From: Chloroflexota bacterium
GTDB lineage: Bacteria > Chloroflexota > Dehalococcoidia > SAR202 > UBA11138
Length of the DNA: 9,661 nucleotides
Reading direction: 5' to 3'
Assembly: GCA_022561955.1 (NCBI GenBank)
Contig: JADFQF010000025.1
Location: forward strand, 1-9,661
The notes below the pieces were generated by a model that did not search any database, was not told the origin of the DNA, and worked only from the letters and a program-made list of their open reading frames with translations. Shown in pieces: positions 1 through 5,030 of the stretch. The stretch's first letter is position 1. Each line of letters starts with the position of its first letter. Both the position numbers and the translations under genes were made by a program.

Positions 1-553
1 AGAAAGATTGGGCAGCGCACTTACCAGAATTGGTGCCCTGGCAAATCGTATTGCCCGACCTTTCATTAATAGGGAGTATTTTAATCTCAACCGGCCTTAT
101 GAGTTCGGTCTTGATGCAGCTGAAGGACTGCGCCTGGCGCGCGGCTCTCGCAAGAGCATAGGCCTGCCCTTGCTATTGGTCCTGAGCACAAAGGCCTTCA
201 TGATGGCCATTCTGCTCTTTATGTTTCTTGCTTTCGGCCAACCGCTGGCAATGGATATCTTAATCGCCGGATTCAGCATTGGGTACTTATTTACCATCGT
301 GTCTCCGACACCAAGCGGTGTAGGATTCGTTGAGACGGCGATGACATTGGCGCTTAATTCGATGCGCGTCCCAATTGCCACAGCGGCCTTGATCGTCCTG
401 AGCTACCGTGGGTTCACCCTGTGGCTCACCATGTTGTATGGCATGATCGCAATACGCTGGGTAGGACGCCCTGCAGAAAATGATGTTCTTGCCAAGGATG
501 AAAGTATTACTACGCATTCAGAAACTCACGATATCCATGACAAACGCCTTTAG
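1..553 (+). CDS. Lysylphosphatidylglycerol synthase/flippase-type membrane protein (UPF0104 family), 5' partial
   Basis: The frame is open to the left edge (the codons before the first possible TTG at 8 are sense codons), so this is the C-terminal part of a longer integral membrane protein. It ends with TAG at 551-553. Three hydrophobic stretches are visible: around IGLPLLLVLSTKAFMMAILL, around the segment from LAMDIL to the SPTPSG motif, and around AALIVLSYRGFTLWLTMLYG. The motif SPTPSGVGFVETAM matches the 'PTPGG-G-E' signature of the last membrane segments of the lysylphosphatidylglycerol synthase transmembrane family (PF03706). Members move or modify lipids, or sit beside glycosyltransferases; the substrate here cannot be told. 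A hydrophilic tail of about 25 residues follows the last segment. Family call is fairly firm, function is inference. The codon style is less GC-rich than in the arg genes. Confidence 0.72.
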   Translation, partial: ERLGSALTRIGALANRIARPFINREYFNLNRPYEFGLDAAEGLRLARGSRKSIGLPLLLVLSTKAFMMAILLFMFLAFGQPLAMDILIAGFSIGYLFTIVSPTPSGVGFVETAMTLALNSMRVPIATAALIVLSYRGFTLWLTMLYGMIAIRWVGRPAENDVLAKDESITTHSETHDIHDKRL

Positions 554-584
554 CCTAAAGAGTTTCTGTTTACCTTTCTTTCAA

Positions 585-604
585 AGAACCCTCATGGGTG
601 TTCT
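585..604 (+). other. Small stem-loop after the UPF0104-like gene
   Basis: AGAAC-CC at 585-591 pairs with GG-T-GTTCT at 599-604 through a tight loop, with one bulged T, giving a stem of about seven pairs. It lies 31 nt after the stop of the upstream gene. There is no T-run after it, so it does not meet the usual form of an intrinsic terminator. It may still mark the transcript end. Confidence 0.25.
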
Positions 605-656
605 GGAACAATTGCGATTAATACTTGCCCCTGCGGCAGTCGCAAATGATTGCTCA

Positions 657-665
657 TGCTATAAT
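657..665 (+). promoter_or_regulatory. Extended -10 promoter for the seven-TM protein gene
   Basis: TGCTATAAT is a perfect extended -10 element (TGn + TATAAT), 28 nt before the ATG at 694. No convincing -35 hexamer is seen about 17 bp upstream, which is usual for extended -10 promoters. An inverted pair TTGCGA (612-617) / TCGCAA (640-645) lies just upstream and could be a regulator site, but six-base arms are weak evidence. Confidence 0.55.
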
Positions 666-693
666 CCACGCCGCCATTGATGGCTAGGGTATT

Positions 694-1440
694 ATGACGT
701 TTATCGACACAGTCTTCAGTTTTTCCAATCCGCCGGGAAGTTTGGTCTACCATATCACATTGGCCATGGCCCTGGCGATAATCTTCAGCCTTGCTCAGAT
801 TTACCGCAAGAACTTTTATGGCGCCATCGCAACTCGCTGGGTATTTGCCAGCGGAAGTTTGCTGCTGCTGCGTGCCCTCGTGCTAGCTGTCGCGGGCCTA
901 TCCTGGCTCAACGTTATTGAAAGCGAAACACTGCTGCCCGCGCTCGAACGATTTTCCAGTTTATCTGGCCTTCTCGTAATCGCATGGGCAAACTTCCTTC
1001 CCTCGACCAAAACCAGCGCATGGATTTTGGTAATTGGCTCGTTCTTCAACTTGATCATCGTGTTTCTTGCGCCATTTTATTTCAACAGCGGTGGCGGTGG
1101 TATTCCCTTTAATCACACCATGGTGGATGCTGCATGGAGCTTCAGCATTTTGCTGGTGTCGTTTGGCGCGGCTGTTCTCATCTTGTCTTCCCGTCCCACC
1201 GGATGGGAAAATGCCTTTGCTCCCTTCGGCATTGTGGGGATTGGAATTCTTCTGCACATCTCGATTGGGCCGTCAACCGCTGATTCCCCGGGATTTGTAT
1301 TTATAGCCGAAATGGCAGCCTATCCACTCGTGGCAATTGCGGCAACCAAAAAAATGGCGAACCTGCAGGTTGGTGAAACAATTCAGCCTGAAAGATTGAA
1401 ATCTGCCTCCACATCTCCTGCCCAGCTCGCCTATCTGGAA
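694..1440 (+). CDS. Seven-transmembrane sensor-like protein, 3' truncated at a breakpoint
   Basis: The ATG at 694 follows AGGGT at 686-690. Hydrophobic segments lie at about residues 15-35, 49-69, 88-103, 109-128, 146-166, 174-192 and 200-216, giving about seven membrane passes. A hydrophilic stretch with Q/E/K follows from residue 219, as a linker to a cytosolic domain would. The frame stays open to a TAG at 2029-2031, but from about 1440 on it runs antisense to a well-conserved xanthine dehydrogenase coding sequence, so those residues are not the natural C-terminus. I recognise no named family. The layout of a 7TM domain followed by a polar linker resembles N-terminal sensor domains of membrane histidine kinases or GAF/diguanylate cyclase proteins, whose output domain would be the missing part. 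That reading is inference. It follows the UPF0104-like gene by 140 nt but has its own promoter. Confidence 0.5.
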
Positions 1441-1445
1441 GTGGC
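1425..1445. other. Breakpoint joining two unrelated 3'-truncated genes
   Basis: To the left, the + strand membrane protein loses plausible sequence near residue 248. To the right, the - strand molybdenum hydroxylase subunit follows its family up to about residue 227 (SSQGHFQI) and then turns into the antisense of the membrane protein gene. Both ends fall within about 10 bp. Base composition also shifts here, to a more GC-rich right side. No transposase, tRNA or obvious long repeat is seen at the point. It is either a genomic rearrangement or a misjoined assembly. Confidence 0.6.
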
Positions 1446-2112
1446 CCTGGGAGCTGCTCCAGATCGTTATTCGTCCGTCGGCCAGCCACCATGCCGTAGC
1501 GGAATGAGGCTCGAGATAGCCCTGGTGGACCGTCTTTGTGCGGAACTCGCGCTCGACGACAAAGTCCGCTTGCCTGAATCCCTCCTCCACGTCGCCGATG
1601 CTGACCTGGTTGTGGCTCGCCACGTTGCCTTCATACTCGTCGTGGAGCTTCTCGGCGCCGGGCTTCATGGCCTCTTCGACCGTGGCCACGGAAGACAGGA
1701 CCTCGTATTTAACGTCGATCAGGGACACGGCCTCTTGAGCGGCATGCGCGCTGTTGGCCGCAACCGCGGCAACGGCGTGTCCCTTATAGAGTACCTTGCC
1801 CCTGGCCATGATATTGCTGCTCATGTGGAAGAGATTGATGGGCGGACCGGCGTTAAGGACCTTGGCCTCGCTCACGAGCTCCGGGTAGTCCTTCGAGGTC
1901 ACCACGGCCAGAACGTCCGGGTGGGCCTCGGCACGGCTGGTATCGATCGACAGGATCTTCGCGTGGGCGTGCGGGCTTCGAAGCATGTGTCCGAATATCA
2001 TGCCGGGCAGGTTCATGTCGGCGCCGAATAGCGCCTTGCCCGTCACCTTGTCATAGCCGTCATGACGGATTGGTCGAGTGCCAATAACCTTGTATTCGGT
2101 TTTGGTTGCCAT
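1432..2112 (-). pseudogene. Xanthine dehydrogenase-family molybdopterin-binding subunit, N-terminal fragment
   Basis: The frame starts with ATG at 2110-2112 (minus strand), with GGAGG at 2123-2127, ten bases upstream. The first 227 residues read as the large subunit of a molybdenum hydroxylase (XdhA/CoxL/HcrA type): an opening like VIGTRPIRHDGYDKVTGKA, the a/b hammerhead domain (about 20-130, with KGHAVAAVAA near 110-119), then the start of the molybdopterin domain with VEREFRTKTVHQGYLEPHSA near 186-205. Full-length relatives are roughly 750-800 residues, so about 70% is missing, including the rest of the molybdopterin-binding region; the fragment cannot be active. The frame runs on to a stop at 1273, but residues after about 227 have no family character and are antisense to the membrane protein gene. 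No partner FAD or iron-sulfur subunit is in the window. The true substrate cannot be told from this part. It may be intact in the genome if the join is an assembly error. Confidence 0.78.
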
Positions 2113-2151
2113 TGGCGATCTGCCTCCGCTTATATGAAAATTTCCCGCAAC

Positions 2152-2160
2152 ATTGTATCA
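2152..2160 (-). promoter_or_regulatory. Candidate extended -10 promoter for the molybdenum hydroxylase gene
   Basis: Read on the minus strand this is TGATACAAT, a TGn plus a one-mismatch TATAAT, 39 nt before the ATG at 2112. No good -35 is seen. It would let the gene be transcribed separately from the GlcG-like gene upstream. Confidence 0.35.
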
Positions 2161-2180
2161 CAGGGCGATTTAGGAATCCC

Positions 2181-2215
2181 GTAATTACCTTAACGGTGCG
2201 CTAAACGGACGTTAA
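2181..2215. other. Inverted repeats between the GlcG-like and molybdenum hydroxylase genes
   Basis: The 108-nt gap holds the palindrome GTAATTAC (2181-2188) and, overlapping it in part, TTAACG (2190-2195) facing CGTTAA (2210-2215) across 14 nt. The stop codon of the GlcG-like gene lies at 2221-2223, so the second pair could be a weak terminator or a regulator site. The arms are short and AT-rich, and no T-run is associated, so no function can be assigned. Confidence 0.2.
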
Positions 2216-2220
2216 CCCTA

Positions 2221-2619
2221 TCAAATAGCGTCGATGCCCGCCCTGGCGCAGTCCTCGTCTTCCTGGGACGTGCCGCCTCCTACGCCGCATGCGCCTACGA
2301 TCTCTCCGTCCCTCGTTATAGGCAGCGCGCCCTGACCCATGATGAACTTGCCGCCATACTGAAGCGTCAGCGCCTGCATCGTCGGACGGGCGAACCTAGA
2401 CTCGAGCTCTCCGCTGGGCTGCCCGAATATCACCGAGGCGACGGCCTTGCCCCTGCTGCCCTCCACGCCTATGATGAGAGCGCGGTCCATCTTGTTCGTG
2501 GCCACCAGGATAGTCCCGGAGTCCACGACGGAGACGGATATCCTTATTCCCAACTCTTGCGCCCTCGCGACCGCGGCGTCGCAGGCCCGCTTTGCCTCTT
2601 CCAGAGTAACGTTTGCCAT
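2221..2619 (-). CDS. GlcG/HbpS-family (DUF336) heme-binding-like protein
   Basis: A 132-residue protein, the usual length for PF03928 (GlcG/HbpS/PduO C-terminal-like). The start is firm: AAGGAGGT sits at 2624-2631 (minus strand), four bases before the ATG. Family marks are the N-terminal helix with A-x-x-A-x-x-A spacing, SVVDSGTILVATNKMDRA (residues 29-46), the central helix GSRGKAVASVIFG (54-66), and the C-terminal GALPITRDGEIVGACGVGGG (97-116), followed by an acidic helix. Some relatives bind heme or cobalamin; in many the role is unknown. There is no signal peptide or membrane segment, so it is probably cytoplasmic. It precedes the molybdenum hydroxylase fragment on the same strand, with 108 nt between. 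GlcG-like genes often lie near oxidoreductase genes, which hints at an accessory or cofactor role; this is inference. Confidence 0.85.
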   Translation of the reverse strand: MANVTLEEAKRACDAAVARAQELGIRISVSVVDSGTILVATNKMDRALIIGVEGSRGKAVASVIFGQPSGELESRFARPTMQALTLQYGGKFIMGQGALPITRDGEIVGACGVGGGTSQEDEDCARAGIDAI

Positions 2620-2716
2620 GAATACCTCCTTAATCTAGGTGCGGCGCCGGACCGATTCTTAGCCTATTGTGCTCCGATGCGCCGGGTGAACAACATGGGT
2701 AATATTACTCCTGTTC

Positions 2717-2742
2717 CGGTCCGTTTTGGAATCGAAGGACCG
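2717..2742. other. Inverted repeat between the divergent GlcG-like and argJ genes
   Basis: CGGTCC (2717-2722) faces GGACCG (2737-2742) across 14 nt, in the 277-nt gap between the divergent genes. It is about 80 bp upstream of the argJ -10 element. It could be a regulator site. It does not look like a canonical ArgR box (two AT-rich TGAAT/ATTCA half-sites), and nothing else in this gap does either. Confidence 0.2.
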
Positions 2743-2819
2743 AGAGCCAATCAGACGGCTGCGACCGGCCGAAGCCCCAGGGCGTCGCGGGCGGCATACT
2801 TTCCGGCTTCATGCACTTA

Positions 2820-2828
2820 TGTTATACT
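2820..2828 (+). promoter_or_regulatory. Extended -10 promoter of the argJ operon
   Basis: TGTTATACT is a TGn extension plus TATACT (one mismatch to TATAAT), 68 nt before the argJ ATG. A poor -35 (TTTCCG, 2800-2805) lies 17 bp upstream. It is the only good promoter-like element seen ahead of the arg genes, and their tight spacing suggests it drives the whole set. Confidence 0.5.
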
Positions 2829-2896
2829 GCGCTCGCCTAATTTTTGTGTTGTCTGCCTCGTTATGGGCTCGATGCCACAGGGAGAAGTAGGGTCCC

Positions 2897-4117
2897 ATGC
2901 CAGCGTTAGTTGAGATGATTCCAGACGGAGGAGTCACGTCGGCCAAAGGGTATTTGGCAGGCGCGACATATGCCGGTCTAAAGACTCAGGAGGCGGGCGT
3001 GCTCGACCTGGGGATACTTCTTTCCGAGGTCCCCGCGACGCTCGCGGCAACCTTTTCCACGAACAAGGTCCTGTCGCCGTCCGTGACGCTGAGCCGAGAA
3101 CGCGCGCGACGGGGCACCGCAAGGGGAGTTGTCGCCAACAGCGGCTGCGCGAACTGCTGCGTAGGCGTCCAGGGACTCACGGACGCCAAGGAGCTGGCGG
3201 AGCTGGCCGCCAGGCACGTGGACGTTAGCCCCGAGGACATTCTGGTGTGCAGCACGGGCATGATAGGCGTCGAGCTGCCAATGGCCCTCCTGCGGCAGAA
3301 CGTGGGCAACATCAATCTCGCGAATCGAGGCGGCGAAGACTTCGCTCGCTCCATAATGACGACCGACGTAATGGTCAAGCAGCTAGCGGTATCCGTGGAG
3401 ATCGAGGGCCGCCGGATTGTCGTTGGCGGGGCCGCCAAGGGCGTCGGCATGATACACCCGAACATGGCCACGATGCTCGCCTTTATATCCACCGACGCGC
3501 CCGTCGAGCAGGGATTCCTGCAGAGCGCCCTGTCCGAGGCGGTCGATACCTCCTTTAATATGTGCAGCGTCGACGGCGACCAGAGCACGAACGACACCGT
3601 CCTGGTCTTTGCCAACGGGCAGGCCGGCGACAGCGAAATCGTCGCCGGCGGCGAGTCCGCGAGGCTCTTCCAGGATGCGCTCACCTACGTCTGCACCTCC
3701 CTGGCCAAGGACATGGTAAGGGACGGCGAGGGGGCACAGAAGCTCATAGAGGTCACCGTGGACGGTGCGAGGTCTCTCGCGGACGCCAGGAAGGCGGCGA
3801 GGGAGATCGCGTCGTCCTCTCTCGTAAAAGCAATGGTCCACGGCAACGACCCCAACTGGGGGCGGATCATGATGGCGCTGGGCAAGAGCGGTGTCGAGCT
3901 GGAGGAGTCGAAGATAGACATCTTCGTGAACGACATCCATATAGTCCACGAAGGCCTCGCCATCCCATTCTTCCGGGACGTCGTGGTGAGCTCGATGGCC
4001 GGCGACCCCGATGTGCGGTTTCAGATCACCCTGAACCTGGGCGACGGCGCCGCTACCGGGTGGGGCTGCGACCTTACGGAGGAGTACGTGACATTTAACT
4101 CGGCGTATAGTACGTAG
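2897..4117 (+). CDS. argJ: Bifunctional glutamate N-acetyltransferase / amino-acid acetyltransferase ArgJ
   Basis: ArgJ moves the acetyl group from N2-acetylornithine to glutamate, releasing ornithine and renewing N-acetylglutamate, in the cyclic arginine pathway in the cytoplasm. Many members also use acetyl-CoA for the first step; the sequence alone does not show which type this is. At 406 residues it has normal length. The autocleavage and nucleophile motif HPNMATML is present with Thr192 as the expected nucleophile, so the chain should split after Ala191 into alpha and beta subunits. Other marks: STGMIGVELPM with the Thr120-Gly121 oxyanion pair, IMTTD (153-157), GNDPNWGRIMMALG near the C-terminal third, and the closing YVTFNSAYST. 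The loop NSGCANCC (81-88) has Cys where the family usually reads NSGNANAC. The start follows GGAG (2881-2884) and AGGG (2889-2892). It is the first gene of a tight set with argB 26 nt downstream. Confidence 0.95.
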   Translation: MPALVEMIPDGGVTSAKGYLAGATYAGLKTQEAGVLDLGILLSEVPATLAATFSTNKVLSPSVTLSRERARRGTARGVVANSGCANCCVGVQGLTDAKELAELAARHVDVSPEDILVCSTGMIGVELPMALLRQNVGNINLANRGGEDFARSIMTTDVMVKQLAVSVEIEGRRIVVGGAAKGVGMIHPNMATMLAFISTDAPVEQGFLQSALSEAVDTSFNMCSVDGDQSTNDTVLVFANGQAGDSEIVAGGESARLFQDALTYVCTSLAKDMVRDGEGAQKLIEVTVDGARSLADARKAAREIASSSLVKAMVHGNDPNWGRIMMALGKSGVELEESKIDIFVNDIHIVHEGLAIPFFRDVVVSSMAGDPDVRFQITLNLGDGAATGWGCDLTEEYVTFNSAYST

Positions 4118-4143
4118 GTCTCGAAAGAGGTATCGGCGCCGAA

Positions 4144-5025
4144 ATGGAAGCACGCAACCGTCGGCAGGACGAGAGTTGGAAACGCAGACCGTCCAACGAC
4201 GAAGGACCAGACCCCGAGGCGACCATCCCTTTGGAGGAAAAGAATGCCGTTGGGACGATAGTAGTAAAGATTGGCGGAAGCACTCTTGGCAGCCACGATA
4301 CCACGCTGGTGGACCTGGTTAAGCTCCAGCGAGAGGGCATCAACCCCGTCGTAGTCCACGGCGGCGGCAAGATCATCAGCGACTGGATGGAAAAACAGGG
4401 CGTGCGGCCCAGATTCGTTCGCGGTCTTCGCGTGACCGACGAGCCGAGCCTGGACATAGTCATCGCCGTCCTGACGGGACTGATCAACAAGACCCTCGTG
4501 GCGTCGTTGGTACGGCTGGGAGCCAGGGTGATGGGAATCAGCGGCGCCGACGACGGCATGCTGCAGGCGGAGATCAAGGAACCCGAGCTCGGCCTGGTCG
4601 GCAGGGTCGTGAAGGTAAATCCCGACCCCGTGAAGGCGGTCCTCGACGCGGGCTGCATTCCGGTGATCGCCCCCGTGGCCATTCGGGTGCCTATCGCCGA
4701 CGAGACCGGTCCCGGCATGCTCAATATCAACGCCGACACCGCCGCCGGCGAGATCGCGTCCGCCCTAGGCGCCGACAGGCTCGTCTTCTTGACCGACGTC
4801 GAGGGCGTCCTGGACACCTCACGCAGACTCATTCCCAGACTCACTGAAAGGCAAGCAGAGGGGCTGATCCACTCCAACGTGGCCGCCGGCGGCATGGTGC
4901 CGAAGCTGGAGGCGTGTCTGACGGCCCTCCAGTCCGGCAGCATGACCCAGATCGTGGACGGCCGGAGGCCCCTTGCCCTCGTGGAAGCGCTTTCAGACAA
5001 GAAACTTGGTACACGCATTGGGTAA
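4144..5025 (+). CDS. argB: Acetylglutamate kinase ArgB
   Basis: ArgB phosphorylates N-acetylglutamate with ATP, the second step of ornithine synthesis. The amino-acid kinase fold is clear: VVKIGGS (residues 40-46, Lys42 for ATP phosphates), VHGGGK (71-76), RGLRVTD (93-99), NINADTAAG (194-202, substrate site), FLTDVEGVL (215-223) and GGMVPK (249-254, catalytic Lys254). The kinase core is complete and ends with GTRIG. The start is unsure. ATG at 4144 gives 293 residues with a charged 38-residue extension, and AAAGAGG lies 13 bases before it. An in-frame TTG at 4231 would give 264 residues. A strong GGAGG (4233-4237) plus ATG (4244) is out of frame and meets TAG at 4259. N-terminal extensions occur in arginine-inhibited ArgB proteins, but this extension does not clearly resemble their N-helix. 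It sits 26 nt after argJ and 5 nt before the UPF0182 gene. Confidence 0.93.
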   Translation: MEARNRRQDESWKRRPSNDEGPDPEATIPLEEKNAVGTIVVKIGGSTLGSHDTTLVDLVKLQREGINPVVVHGGGKIISDWMEKQGVRPRFVRGLRVTDEPSLDIVIAVLTGLINKTLVASLVRLGARVMGISGADDGMLQAEIKEPELGLVGRVVKVNPDPVKAVLDAGCIPVIAPVAIRVPIADETGPGMLNINADTAAGEIASALGADRLVFLTDVEGVLDTSRRLIPRLTERQAEGLIHSNVAAGGMVPKLEACLTALQSGSMTQIVDGRRPLALVEALSDKKLGTRIG

Positions 5026-5030
5026 GGTAT

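Noticed and set aside
1273..1431. Downstream part of the - strand molybdenum hydroxylase frame
   Set aside because: After about residue 227 the sequence has no family character and is the antisense of the membrane protein gene, so it is not counted as homologous.
1441..2031. Continuation of the + strand frame that starts at 694
   Set aside because: It runs antisense to a conserved molybdenum hydroxylase coding sequence and has low-complexity, His/Arg/Gly/Val-rich content typical of a shadow frame.
2557..2913. A + strand frame of 118 codons across the GlcG-argJ gap
   Set aside because: It begins inside the GlcG-like gene on the opposite strand, covers the argJ promoter and ribosome binding site, and has no recognisable features.
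2986..3684. Long - strand frame of 232 codons inside argJ
   Set aside because: It is antisense to a well-conserved ArgJ and has no recognisable motifs; long shadow frames are common in GC-rich genes.
4914..5030. Upstream extension of the UPF0182 frame into argB
   Set aside because: The 39 extra codons overlap the conserved end of argB and lack family similarity; the ATG at 5031 fits better.
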